In this document: piece by piece, positions 33,960 through 42,508 of the stretch
Layout: the number at the start of each line of letters is the position of its first letter
Numbering within the stretch: the first letter of the stretch is position 1
DNA from: Microvenator marinus
GTDB taxonomy: Bacteria > Myxococcota_A > Bradymonadia > Bradymonadales > Bradymonadaceae
Reading direction: 5' to 3'
DNA length: 64,000 nt
Assembly: GCF_007993755.1 (NCBI RefSeq)
Contig: NZ_CP042467.1
Span: forward strand, 496,001-560,000
Notes under the pieces: generated by a model
Told to the model about the DNA's origin: nothing
Databases searched by the model: none
The model's input: only the letters and a program-made list of their open reading frames with translations
Translations under genes and position numbers: made by a program

Positions 33960-34994
33960 ATGCGGCATGCCGCGACACCTTTCATCCTCGGTTCACTGCT
34001 TTTCGGCACCTCGATATTCAGTGGTTGTGCGACGACTCAACCGACCCAGGAAGACCCAAGACTGGTTGCGCTCGAGGCTCGGTTGCACGAGGCAGAGCGC
34101 CAGAATGGGCGCCTTTCGGTTCGAATCGAAGAGCTCGAAGACCAAATGTTTTTGGTCAACGACCGCGTCGAAGCCAATCGTCTGGCACTTCAACGCCGTG
34201 GGATGATGCGTGGAACCTTCGAACAAGACGTGGCAAATGCGCCGTCAAGAACGCCTGAAACATCGTACCGTGATGGGCGCTATGAGGCTCCGCCACAAAA
34301 AGAAACACGCAATACCGTGAGAATTCCGCTTTCGGGTTACGATCCGTATCAGGACCCTAACAGCCCGATCTATGGCGAGGGGCCTTCCAATCAGGAACAA
34401 GTCCTAGCGAACACTCGCGTGACCCAGGAAGAGGAAGAGGTCATCATCAACGATGATACCCTTCGCGCCTTCGCTGGTTCTGACCATGTCGAATCGCGTC
34501 CTTCAACGACGGGTTCTGCTCGCCAAGCCCAGCCGCCCGTGACTTCTGAGCGCCTTCCCACATCGTCGGGAACCACGGCCACCAATCTGGAGAAGCCGGT
34601 TACACAGGCTCAGAAGAGCGCGACGAAAGATGCTTTGACGCTATACAAGGAGTCGCTGAGCCACTACCGAAGCGGGCAGTATCAAGCGGCTTATGAGGGG
34701 TTTGAGGCTTTCTTAGCGCGCAGCCCCAGCCAAGATTACGTCGACAATGCTTTGTATTGGCTCGGTGAGTGCCAGTTCGGCTTGGAAAACTTCGAGGGAG
34801 CGGTTGGATATTTTCAGCGATTGCTGCGAGAAACCCCCGACGGAAACAAAGTTCCTGACGCAATGTTGAAAATGTCACTCGCCTATGAACGGCAGGGCAG
34901 GGTAGACTCTGCAAAAGAGACACTTGAAAAACTTGTGAACCAGTATCCGACCACACAGGCCGGACAACTTGGTGCCCAAAAACTCGGACAATAA
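33960..34994 (+). CDS. CpoB/YbgF-like TPR lipoprotein
   Basis: The 344-residue protein has a lipoprotein signal ending F-S-G-C23, a coiled-coil helix at about residues 33-75 (E-A-R-L-H-E-A-E-R-Q-N-G-R), a long unstructured linker and three C-terminal TPR repeats (Y-K-E-S-L-S-H-Y-R-S-G-Q-Y, then Y-W-L-G-E-C, then A-M-L-K-M-S-L-A-Y). This order matches CpoB (YbgF), which links the Tol-Pal system to peptidoglycan synthesis, although CpoB itself is usually not lipidated. No tol or pal gene is nearby. The start at 33960 has AGGA six bases upstream and lies just after a good promoter. It probably shares a transcript with the LysM gene 30 bases downstream. Confidence 0.8.
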   Translation: MRHAATPFILGSLLFGTSIFSGCATTQPTQEDPRLVALEARLHEAERQNGRLSVRIEELEDQMFLVNDRVEANRLALQRRGMMRGTFEQDVANAPSRTPETSYRDGRYEAPPQKETRNTVRIPLSGYDPYQDPNSPIYGEGPSNQEQVLANTRVTQEEEEVIINDDTLRAFAGSDHVESRPSTTGSARQAQPPVTSERLPTSSGTTATNLEKPVTQAQKSATKDALTLYKESLSHYRSGQYQAAYEGFEAFLARSPSQDYVDNALYWLGECQFGLENFEGAVGYFQRLLRETPDGNKVPDAMLKMSLAYERQGRVDSAKETLEKLVNQYPTTQAGQLGAQKLGQ

Positions 34995-35024
34995 GTCCGT
35001 TTGGATAGTTACTGGAGTTTGTGA

Positions 35025-36092
35025 ATGCTTAAACGTCGTTTCATTACCAGTGCCGCAACCCTCGCACTGACTGGGATTTTCGCGGCCGACGCATCGGCGC
35101 AGACCGTCCACTACAGCGGTCGCACACCCGACTACCACGTCGTACGCAGTGGCGACACGCTTTGGGACCTTTCGGGTTCGTACTATGGCGACCAATACAA
35201 TTGGCCACGCCTCTGGAGCTATAACGCGCACGTCACGAACCCACACTGGATCTATCCGGGAGATATCGTCTATTTGAAGACGCCATCGACGGGTGGAGAC
35301 ACAGGTTCTGGAGATCCTCAAGTTCTGGCTCAAACACAACAAGACGGTCAGATGGTGCTGCCCGTCGCGGGATTCGTCTCTGCGGACCGCATTGAGTACG
35401 CTGGACGTATCATCGCTTCACCCAAAGAAGCCAACATGCTTTCTCCTCTAGACAAAGTCTGGGTGGGGTTCGGAGAAGAGTCCTATACCGAAGAAGAGCG
35501 TGAAGATATGGATGAGGAGGACCGTCGCAAGATGGCTGCGGCTCAACCTAATGTCGGAGAGCTCTACGCGGTGGTCCGAGAAGTTGGCGAAGTCAAAACC
35601 GACGAAGATGATGATGAGGCTGTCGCAGGCTACAAATACCTTGTTTTGGGAACGTTACGAATCGACGAGGTGAGCGACAAGTATCATGACACGGCCGTTG
35701 TGATGCAGACCTGGCGAGAGATTGAGCGAGGGGATTATTTGATTCCTTACGAGCGTCAGGTCAAGAACGTCCAGCCCACTGCGTCCGATCGAGATGGGGT
35801 TGCGAAAATTGTTGATAGTGTGGATGCGCTCTTTGATTTTGGTGAACACCATTACGTTTGGGTCAATAAGGGCGCCGATGACGGGATTCGAACTGGAAAC
35901 CGCATGTTTGTTTACCAACGATTTGAAGGTTTGGATTCCCCAGGTGAAGAGGCTGATTCCAAAATCCCATGGCAAAGGGTGGGCCAACTCATGGTCCTCG
36001 ATGTTCGAAAGAACTACAGCCTCGCTGTGATTACCGACTCAAGTCGAGAAATCAATATTGGTGACCGTTTGGAAATGTATCAGGGCTTCTGA
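35025..36092 (+). CDS. Secreted LysM-domain protein
   Basis: The 355-residue protein starts with a Sec signal (cleavage likely after A-S-A near residue 25) and a LysM peptidoglycan-binding domain at about 37-85 (Y-H-V-V-R-S-G-D-T-L-W-D-L-S, W-P-R-L-W-S-Y-N, W-I-Y-P-G-D). The larger C-terminal part carries two repeated beta-rich segments (V-L-G-T-L-R-I, V-G-Q-L-M-V-L) ending G-D-R-L-E-M-Y. It should sit in the periplasm on the cell wall. It follows the CpoB-like gene and ends before an intrinsic terminator, suggesting a two-gene cell-envelope operon. Confidence 0.85.
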   Translation: MLKRRFITSAATLALTGIFAADASAQTVHYSGRTPDYHVVRSGDTLWDLSGSYYGDQYNWPRLWSYNAHVTNPHWIYPGDIVYLKTPSTGGDTGSGDPQVLAQTQQDGQMVLPVAGFVSADRIEYAGRIIASPKEANMLSPLDKVWVGFGEESYTEEEREDMDEEDRRKMAAAQPNVGELYAVVREVGEVKTDEDDDEAVAGYKYLVLGTLRIDEVSDKYHDTAVVMQTWREIERGDYLIPYERQVKNVQPTASDRDGVAKIVDSVDALFDFGEHHYVWVNKGADDGIRTGNRMFVYQRFEGLDSPGEEADSKIPWQRVGQLMVLDVRKNYSLAVITDSSREINIGDRLEMYQGF

Positions 36093-36118
36093 GCTTCCTC
36101 ACATCTCTCTAGAACTAT

Positions 36119-36147
36119 AAAGCCGGCCATTCGTGGTCGGCTTTTTG
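36119..36147 (+). terminator. Intrinsic terminator after the LysM gene
   Basis: AGCCGGCCA (36121-36129) pairs with TGGTCGGCT (36134-36142) with one G-T wobble, around a TTCG tetraloop. A run of T follows (36142-36146), directly before the promoter of the RCC1 gene. Confidence 0.85.
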
Positions 36148-36150
36148 TTG

Positions 36151-36178
36151 TTGATTTTTCCACTTGAAGCAATAAACT
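36151..36178 (+). promoter_or_regulatory. Candidate promoter of the RCC1-repeat gene
   Basis: TTGATT (36151-36156), a 16-base spacer and TAAACT (36173-36178) give four of six matches in each hexamer. It begins only four bases after the terminator T-tract, leaving a 30-base leader with GGGAG before the ATG at 36215. Confidence 0.45.
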
Positions 36179-36214
36179 CACGTCTTAATCTTTGAATTCT
36201 GGCGGGAGTGACAA

Positions 36215-37891
36215 ATGAAAAGTTTCGAAAGGTTTTGCGGTTTTGGTATTGTACTAACCATTCTTTTTTCGAGTTGCAGCGACGAGTCGACGGTGGCGGA
36301 GGGCCCAACATCTGACGAATGTGTACCATCCGCCGGTGGAATCGAGCTCTGCGACGGTTTGGATAATGACTGTGATGGAGACATCGACGAGGAGTATGAC
36401 TTGGGGGCAGCCTGCATGGTTGTAACTGAAACGTGTACACAAGAAGGGCTCACGATTTGCGCAGAGGATAAGGTCTCCACAATGTGTGCAGAGAATACGG
36501 AAAACTCATGCGAGGCTATGTGTTTGGGTGCCGGTGAGATGTGTACATTGGGAACCGATCAATGCATAACCACTGGGACACTGCTTTGTGAAGATGGAGA
36601 GCTACGATGTTCTGCGGAAGCGCCTGGGGAGTTTTGTGCAGGAGAATGTCAACCCCCATCCTTTTTCACTTCGTCGGAAAATTGTGGAGGGTGTGGCGTT
36701 AGATGCAATGAAGGAGAATTGTGTCTGGATGGTGAATGTGAGTGTGAGAATGAGGAACTCATTTGCGAAGATGTCTGCCAGACGTCAGATTTCTTTCGTT
36801 CGAATCCAGAACATTGTGGAAGCTGCGACTTTCGGTGTGAGTCGTTGTGCGTTGACTTTGAGTGTGTTGACGTAGTGTCAGTTGCAATCGGCTACTCTCA
36901 TACGTGTGCCTTGCTAACGAACGAGACAGTACATTGCTGGGGAGATAATTCTTTCGGACAATTGGGAAACGGAACTTTTGATTCCTCGTCAAACCCCGTT
37001 GAAGTACAAGGACTTCAAGATGTTTTGTTAGTTAGTGCTGGCGCCAATCACACATGTGTGTTGGTAGAAGGTGGCGAAGTGAAATGTTGGGGTCAAAACA
37101 ACTTCGGAAAGTTAGGGGATGGGACAATTACAAACCGCACTTCACCAACAACAATCACGAACTTGTCCAATGCGGACGCTGTTTCGGCAGGCGGGAATCA
37201 TACTTGTGCATTGGTTGGGGGGAATGTGATGTGTTGGGGATTAAACAGTTCTGGCCAATTGGGTGACGGTAGTTTTGAAAACAGGTTGATACCTACGTTA
37301 GTAGTTGGTCTTTCTGATGTGACTCAAATCACTAGCGGTGGACAACACACTTGTGCACGAACCTCCAGCGGTTCCGCCAAATGCTGGGGGACAAATCGTG
37401 GTGGACGATTAGGTGATGGCACAACGACACAAAGGAACTCTCCAGTCGATGTAGTCAACTTAGAGAACATTTTTGGTATTGCAGCAGGTGCATCCACATG
37501 TGCAACGACAACATCGGGTAGCGTTTACTGCTGGGGAGATTCTGTGGGAGATGGAACAACTCAAGCGAAATATACGCCAACCTATGTTGGGGGATTAAAC
37601 AACGTTGGTGATGTGAGTGTTGGGACTTCTCAAACTTGCGCCCAACTTGGTAGTGGAGGTTTAAGGTGTTGGGGTAAGAATGAATACGGGGGCGTTGGAG
37701 TAGGGAATACCATCCCCGTGTTGGCTCCTGAAGCAGTTGCGATTGATCCAATAGAGAAAGTTGTCACAAATTCTTATAACACCTGTGCAATTTCTGGAGG
37801 GAAGTTGTTTTGTTGGGGTTTGAATGAGTTTGGCCAAGTCGGAGACGGAACAACACAAAACGCTGCCATTCCCACACCAGTTAAATGGTAA
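36215..37891 (+). CDS. Surface lipoprotein with MopE-like motif and RCC1 repeats
   Basis: The 558-residue protein has a lipoprotein signal (S-S-C21). A MopE-like metal-binding motif follows at about 46-58 (C-D-G-L-D-N-D-C-D-G-D-I-D). Residues of about 60-220 form a cysteine-rich region with repeated C-x-x-G-E/D patterns. About seven RCC1-type repeats fill the C-terminal half (recurring G-x-x-H-T-C-A-L, C-W-G-x-N, G-Q-L-G-D-G-T). RCC1 repeats form a seven-bladed propeller used for protein binding. The coding sequence is visibly richer in A and T than flanking genes and uses different codons, which suggests transfer or different constraint. GGGAG precedes the ATG. Function unknown. Confidence 0.85.
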   Translation: MKSFERFCGFGIVLTILFSSCSDESTVAEGPTSDECVPSAGGIELCDGLDNDCDGDIDEEYDLGAACMVVTETCTQEGLTICAEDKVSTMCAENTENSCEAMCLGAGEMCTLGTDQCITTGTLLCEDGELRCSAEAPGEFCAGECQPPSFFTSSENCGGCGVRCNEGELCLDGECECENEELICEDVCQTSDFFRSNPEHCGSCDFRCESLCVDFECVDVVSVAIGYSHTCALLTNETVHCWGDNSFGQLGNGTFDSSSNPVEVQGLQDVLLVSAGANHTCVLVEGGEVKCWGQNNFGKLGDGTITNRTSPTTITNLSNADAVSAGGNHTCALVGGNVMCWGLNSSGQLGDGSFENRLIPTLVVGLSDVTQITSGGQHTCARTSSGSAKCWGTNRGGRLGDGTTTQRNSPVDVVNLENIFGIAAGASTCATTTSGSVYCWGDSVGDGTTQAKYTPTYVGGLNNVGDVSVGTSQTCAQLGSGGLRCWGKNEYGGVGVGNTIPVLAPEAVAIDPIEKVVTNSYNTCAISGGKLFCWGLNEFGQVGDGTTQNAAIPTPVKW

Positions 37892-38001
37892 ACCAAACAT
37901 TGATATCAGATCCATGAGTTTACATAATACATATTATCGGACGTTACGCATGTAGATATCCATATACTCCCCAAACCACTCAGTCGCGTAATTATTGGGT
38001 T
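37892..38001. other. AT-rich spacer without gene
   Basis: The 110 bases between the RCC1 gene and the J-domain gene, which are convergent, are rich in A and T. They hold no clear hairpin with T-tract or start signal that I can see. Confidence 0.5.
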
Positions 38002-38754
38002 TTAACTGATTTTGAAGAATTTCTTGAGCTGGTCGGTAAAGCTCTCCTTCTTATTCTTACGCATTTCAATGAGCCTTAACTGTCGCTTCACATCATGGTT
38101 TTGGCCATTGATGAATGAAGCCTCACGTAAAAGAGATTCGGCCTTTTTCTCCTGACCCATTCCAAGTGCCACCGTGCCCATAAATCCTAGGAGCCAATCT
38201 TTACCGGATAGCGTTTGGCTGATTTCGTCCAATTCCTGGAAAATCTCACCAGCTCGTTTTTTCGAAACGACTTCGCCGCGGTCATTTTTCTCAGTGAGGA
38301 GAAACTCTGTGTAGAGAAGATTTGCACGGTACTCAATCTCATCCGGCGCCAACTCACAGGCTTCTTTGAACGATTCGAAGGCACCCTTATGGGCACCCGT
38401 CTTCATCATGTTCTTTCCACGTCGAAATGCCGACTCAGCTTGTAATAACGCGCCAATATCGGGCCCGTCGTCGTTTTCAGCGTCGTATTCCTCACGTTTT
38501 TGAGGGTTTGAAAGAACACGGTGAGCATCGTTGATAGCGGCAAAGATGGTTTGAACTTTGTCTCGAGCATCACCCAAATCCACATTACTAAAACGGTCGA
38601 TATGCCACTTTTTGGTGAGCTGCCGGTATGCCAGATTGATATTCGGTTGGTCGGCATCAGGTGCAACACCCAGGACTTGATAGAGGTTACCTTCCTCTAT
38701 CTTTTCCAACATTTGCTCAATTTCCACCAAGATTTGCTCGTTACCCTGAGCCAT
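38002..38754 (-). CDS. J-domain/TPR protein with HID in place of HPD
   Basis: The 250-residue cytosolic protein has an N-terminal J-domain-like region at about residues 22-90 (Y-Q-V-L-G-V-A-P-D, then A-Y-R-Q-L-T-K-K-W, then A-H-R-V-L-S-N-P-Q-K-R). The His-Pro-Asp motif needed to stimulate Hsp70 is His-Ile-Asp here (H-I-D-R-F). Helical TPR-like repeats fill the C-terminal half. It may therefore work as an adaptor rather than an active Hsp70 cofactor, or the motif is tolerated. ATG 38754 has AGGGAA six bases upstream; a TTG at 38775 is less likely. No dnaK gene is nearby. Confidence 0.8.
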   Translation of the reverse strand: MAQGNEQILVEIEQMLEKIEEGNLYQVLGVAPDADQPNINLAYRQLTKKWHIDRFSNVDLGDARDKVQTIFAAINDAHRVLSNPQKREEYDAENDDGPDIGALLQAESAFRRGKNMMKTGAHKGAFESFKEACELAPDEIEYRANLLYTEFLLTEKNDRGEVVSKKRAGEIFQELDEISQTLSGKDWLLGFMGTVALGMGQEKKAESLLREASFINGQNHDVKRQLRLIEMRKNKKESFTDQLKKFFKIS

Positions 38755-38945
38755 AGTGTGTTCCCTTTCCTTCAAAATTCACCCTATCTTACGTGTAATC
38801 GTGGGTTTAGAGCAATCACGACTTTTTGAAATTTGGATGTGGATCCAAGTTCTACGAAATTTTTATTTCAGTTCATTTTTCCCCTTCACAAGCCATCATC
38901 ACTTATGTAGTGTTCCGGCCCCTGAGAGAGCCAGACTCTCAGTGT

Positions 38946-39020
38946 GGCGGGGTAGCTCAGCCTGGTGAGAGCGCAGGATTCATAACCCTGAGGTCGAGGG
39001 TTCAAGTCCCTCTCCCGCTA
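38946..39020 (+). tRNA. tRNA-Met (anticodon CAT)
   Basis: A complete cloverleaf can be drawn: 7-bp acceptor (38946-38952 with 39013-39019, including two G-T pairs), D stem GCTC/GAGC, anticodon loop TTCATAA (38979-38985), 5-base variable region and TTC-containing T loop. The anticodon stem has an A-C mismatch next to the loop. CAT could also be read as an isoleucine tRNA whose C is modified to lysidine; identity elements cannot settle this here. The terminal CCA is not encoded (CTA follows). The gene ends one step before a terminator. Confidence 0.93.
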
Positions 39021-39022
39021 CT

Positions 39023-39059
39023 AAAAGCCCCCTTGATATCCTCAAGGGGGCTTTTCTTT
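39023..39059 (+). terminator. Intrinsic terminator after tRNA-Met
   Basis: AAAAGCCCCCTTGA (39023-39036) and its perfect 14-bp complement (39042-39055) enclose a 5-base loop. The right arm ends in TTTT and is followed by CTTTT. The hairpin could end transcripts on both strands, although the T-tract favours the plus strand. Confidence 0.85.
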
Positions 39060-39071
39060 TCAAAAGATTTT

Positions 39072-39099
39072 TTGACAAGTGATCGACCCCCTTTAGAAG
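39072..39099 (+). promoter_or_regulatory. Promoter of the transpeptidase gene
   Basis: Consensus TTGACA (39072-39077), a 16-base spacer and TAGAAG (39094-39099, four of six) lie between the tRNA terminator and the ATG at 39134. The calculated transcript start, near 39106, leaves a leader containing GAAGGTGA. Confidence 0.6.
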
Positions 39100-39133
39100 T
39101 GGATGTAGGATAAACACGTATGAAGGTGACTCT

Positions 39134-40456
39134 ATGTCGATGAAACGTCTATCAACGGGACTTATTTCTGGCGCAATCGCGCTCGCCACTGCTGTGAGTG
39201 TGGCGCAATCCCCTTCGAGTATCGTTTCGTCTTCAGTTTCCGAGGCGAGCCACGCCGCTAATGTTGAACACACCTCTAAACTGGGCTCGGAGGTCGGAAT
39301 CTCAATTCAGAATGCGGCTCTAGCATTCAAGCCCGTTGAGATTGCTCGTGTTCCCGAAAACTGGGCGGAAGCTGGCTTGGATATCACCAAAGCTAAGAAC
39401 GTGGATGGCAAGTTGGTTCAGGTCCTTTCGGACGGCTCGAAAGTAACGTTTACGGTAGATCCGTCGGTGCAAGAGCGACTCGAACGACTCCTAGTTGAAA
39501 AGAAGGTACCTCATAGTGGTGTTGTGTTGATGGAGCCACAAACGGGCAGAATCAAGGCGTTCGTCAGTCACACTCAGCACAATCCGCCCATCGAAGATTT
39601 CGCCATCAAATCAGCTGCTCCAAGCGCATCGGTCTTCAAGGTGATTACCGCTGCCGCGCTGATCGAGGCTGGCCACGATCCCAACGCCTCGGTGTGTTAC
39701 CACGGCGGGCGAAGCTTCCTGAGCGCTGAAAATATCAAGGGCAACCCGCGAAAAGACCACAAATGCAACTCGCTAGGCCCTGCCCTGGCATGGTCAATCA
39801 ACTCGATCTTCGCGAAACTGAGCTATAACCACCTCAAGAAGGCAGATCTCGAGGTGTGGGCTGAGCGGTTTGGATACAACTCACCCATCCCGTTTGAGCT
39901 TCCTGTCGAGGTCAGTACGGCGGAGTTTGTAGAAGACCCTCTCGAGCGTGCGCGGTCAGCGGCTGGCTTCTGGCACACCTACCTTAGCCCTCTACACGGC
40001 GCCATGATTGGGGGAGCCCTAAAGAATGATGGTGTGATGATGCGGCCGTCTATCATCGAGAAATACGAATCCGCCGATGGTACCGAATTGCTCGCTTTTG
40101 AGCCGAAGGTTTACAGGCGTGTGATGCGGCCCGAGACCGCTCGAAAGCTTGGAGAATTGATGGTTCAAACCACCACCGAAGGGACGGCACGCAAGTACTT
40201 TAGGCATCGTAGAGGTTTTCCTGACCACATCACGGTCTCCGGAAAGACCGGAACGCTTTCCAATAAGAACCCATATCTTGGATTTACTTGGTTTGTGGGC
40301 TACGCCAGCGATTCTCACACTAAGAAGGATATCGCAGTCTCTGGATTGGTCGCCAACACACCAATTTGGCATATCAAAGGCGGCTTTGCTGCGAGCGAAG
40401 CCGTGCTCGCCTACTTCCAATCAGAAGCAAACAAGAAGGGCCTCGCTCAGCGCTGA
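39134..40456 (+). CDS. Penicillin-binding transpeptidase domain protein
   Basis: The 440-residue protein has an N-terminal signal or anchor (about residues 8-25) and a penicillin-binding transpeptidase domain. The active Ser166 lies in S-V-F-K169; S221-I-N223 and K371-T-G373 complete the family triad. It lacks the N-terminal dimerization domain of class B penicillin-binding proteins and the glycosyltransferase of class A, so it resembles a stand-alone transpeptidase. A class D beta-lactamase is a less likely alternative, given the motif context (M-E-P-Q-T-G-R-I). It should act on peptidoglycan in the periplasm. Tail-to-tail overlap of 10 bases with the next gene. Confidence 0.86.
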   Translation: MSMKRLSTGLISGAIALATAVSVAQSPSSIVSSSVSEASHAANVEHTSKLGSEVGISIQNAALAFKPVEIARVPENWAEAGLDITKAKNVDGKLVQVLSDGSKVTFTVDPSVQERLERLLVEKKVPHSGVVLMEPQTGRIKAFVSHTQHNPPIEDFAIKSAAPSASVFKVITAAALIEAGHDPNASVCYHGGRSFLSAENIKGNPRKDHKCNSLGPALAWSINSIFAKLSYNHLKKADLEVWAERFGYNSPIPFELPVEVSTAEFVEDPLERARSAAGFWHTYLSPLHGAMIGGALKNDGVMMRPSIIEKYESADGTELLAFEPKVYRRVMRPETARKLGELMVQTTTEGTARKYFRHRRGFPDHITVSGKTGTLSNKNPYLGFTWFVGYASDSHTKKDIAVSGLVANTPIWHIKGGFAASEAVLAYFQSEANKKGLAQR

Positions 40457-42390
40457 AGCGCCTCTTCTTCGATCTGATAGCGCGCCTCAATCTCACCGAT
40501 CTCTTCGCTCAAAAGCTCCCATCGCTCATAGTGCCCCACGAGCTCATCCTCGATCTTTCGAAACTCGAGAGAAACCTCTTGGGCCCGTTTAGAGTCATCG
40601 TAAAGCGAGGGGTCTGCCATGAGCCCCTGCAGTTCAGACTTTTTACCTTCAAGTTTCTCGATGAGAGATTCGCAGGACTCGAGCTCAGGCTTCAGGGTCT
40701 TGAGCTCGAGAGACTTCTTTTGCCTCAGTTCCGCTTGCAGTCTCTTGATGTTTTGTTTGGGGCTCGAGTTGGTCGCTTTTGATTGCGCGCCCTCCTCTGC
40801 CTCTTCGGCCCGCTTTTCTCGATAATAGTCAAAGTTTCCGGCATACGAGTCGGCTTTTCCGTTTTCCAAATGCACGGTTCGCGTCGCGACCTGGTTGATG
40901 AAGTGTCGATCGTGCGAAACGAAAATCACCACGCCTTCAAAGTCTACCAGAGCATCCTCCAGAACCTCTTTGGACGCCATATCTAGATGGTTCGTGGGTT
41001 CGTCGAGGAGTAGGACCCCGGCGGGATTGAGCATGAGTTTGCAAAGAGCCACCCTACTCTTCTCACCCCCGGACAAAACCGAGATTTGTTTTCCAACGTC
41101 GTCTCCACTGAAACCGAACGCGCCCAACATATCGCGAACCAGAGAGGCCGTTTCCATGGTCGCCGCGCTCTGTGCCTCAACTAATACAGTGTTGCTCGGA
41201 TTCAAGGCTTCGAGTGCGTGCTGCGCGAAATAGGCAGTCTCGGCATTCGAACCAAGCTCTACGCTTCCAGCATCTGCGCGAAGAGCACCTGCGAGAACCT
41301 TCAGCATCGTGGACTTGCCGGCACCGTTTGGCCCCACCAGAGCCACCCTCTCGCCCCGAAAGAAGTCTATATCGATGCCGCTATAGACCACGTTTGACCC
41401 GAAGGCCTTATGAACTCCCCTCGCGGCAATGGCGACCTTTCCAAGCCTTGGTGGTTGAGGAAAACGGAAACGAATCGCCGCACGTTGTTGTTGCCCAACA
41501 TCGATACGTTCGACCTTTTCCAAAGCCTTAACTCTGCTTTGAACTTGTTTGGCCTTGGTCGCTTTCGATCGGAACCGCTCAATGAACGCTTCCACTCGCG
41601 CTATATCCTTTTCCTGCCTCGCCGCTTTCGCGATGCGTTCCTCGAGGATTTGAACTTTACGTTCTTCGTAAAAATCATAGTTGCCGTGATAAATGCTCAG
41701 ACTCCCAGCTTCGAGCTCCACACAGAGGTTTACCATTCGATTGAGAAAGAATCGGTCGTGGCTCACGATGATGACGCTGCCTTCATACCGGCCAAGGAAG
41801 CGCTCGAGCCACTCGATCGACTCCAAGTCCAGGTGATTTGTGGGCTCGTCCAAGAGAAGCAAATCTGGGCTTCTGAAGAGCAGACGCGCAAGGAGCGCTC
41901 GCATCTGCCAACCTCCCGAGAACGACGTGATCGGAAGGTCAAACTGGTCTGACGTAAATCCCATACCTGACGCAATTTCTCGAGCTGTACTCCTAAACTC
42001 CCATCCACCCTTCGAACGAAATTCCTCCTGGACCTTGTCGTATTCAGTGAGTTGCGTCGGATCATCAGCGAGCTTCCGGGAGAGCTCTTGAACTCTATTC
42101 TCAAGCTCAAGCAAATCGCTTCGCCCCTTAAGGATCGTATCCATCAACGTTCCGGAGCGCTCCGAGAGCGCAATCTCCTGCGGAAGAAAGCCAATTTGAA
42201 AGCCCTTAGGCGTAACAATCTTTCCGCTATCGGCTTCTTCTTCGCCCGCAAGGATTCTCATCAAGGTGGTTTTGCCGGCCCCGTTGGGGCCAATCAAGCC
42301 CACGACGACCCCTGGCGCTAACTGCCAGCTAACCTCATCAAGTATTGCTCGCGCCCCATAAAACTTCGAAAGGCCTTCCACTAAGAGCAT
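40447..42390 (-). CDS. ABC-F family ATPase
   Basis: The 647-residue protein has two ATPase domains with no membrane part. The first shows G-P-N-G-A-G-K-T-T, S-G-G-W-Q-M-R and L-L-D-E-P-T-N-H-L-D; the second shows [16 protein letters not shown] and L-L-D-E-P-T-N-H-L-D. A charged linker lies between, and a C-terminal coiled-coil tail (rich in Glu/Lys/Leu, about residues 555-647) follows. Members act on ribosomes or, for Uup, near DNA repair; the tail and length resemble Uup/YdiF types more than EttA. ATG 42390 has GGAG seven bases upstream; the TTG at 42396 is too close to it. Confidence 0.93.
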   Translation of the reverse strand: MLLVEGLSKFYGARAILDEVSWQLAPGVVVGLIGPNGAGKTTLMRILAGEEEADSGKIVTPKGFQIGFLPQEIALSERSGTLMDTILKGRSDLLELENRVQELSRKLADDPTQLTEYDKVQEEFRSKGGWEFRSTAREIASGMGFTSDQFDLPITSFSGGWQMRALLARLLFRSPDLLLLDEPTNHLDLESIEWLERFLGRYEGSVIIVSHDRFFLNRMVNLCVELEAGSLSIYHGNYDFYEERKVQILEERIAKAARQEKDIARVEAFIERFRSKATKAKQVQSRVKALEKVERIDVGQQQRAAIRFRFPQPPRLGKVAIAARGVHKAFGSNVVYSGIDIDFFRGERVALVGPNGAGKSTMLKVLAGALRADAGSVELGSNAETAYFAQHALEALNPSNTVLVEAQSAATMETASLVRDMLGAFGFSGDDVGKQISVLSGGEKSRVALCKLMLNPAGVLLLDEPTNHLDMASKEVLEDALVDFEGVVIFVSHDRHFINQVATRTVHLENGKADSYAGNFDYYREKRAEEAEEGAQSKATNSSPKQNIKRLQAELRQKKSLELKTLKPELESCESLIEKLEGKKSELQGLMADPSLYDDSKRAQEVSLEFRKIEDELVGHYERWELLSEEIGEIEARYQIEEEALQR

Positions 42391-42450
42391 CTTCAATCTC
42401 CGCTATTTTCGCGGCCTCCTTGTAATCGCGTCTGCTTAGAGAATCCAGAC

Positions 42451-42479
42451 TTGTTTTGAGAGCGGAACCCGCCAATAAT
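42451..42479 (+). promoter_or_regulatory. Candidate promoter of the PEGA-domain gene
   Basis: TTGTTT (42451-42456), a 17-base spacer and AATAAT (42474-42479, five of six) lie ahead of GGAG at 42499-42502 and the ATG at 42509. Confidence 0.5.
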
Positions 42480-42508
42480 GGGGAGGTTCAAATCACTTGG
42501 AGATTCTG

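Noticed and set aside
36215-37891. RCC1 repeat region considered as a CRISPR or DNA repeat array
   Set aside because: The repetition is at protein level with variable DNA; there are no identical direct repeats or spacers.
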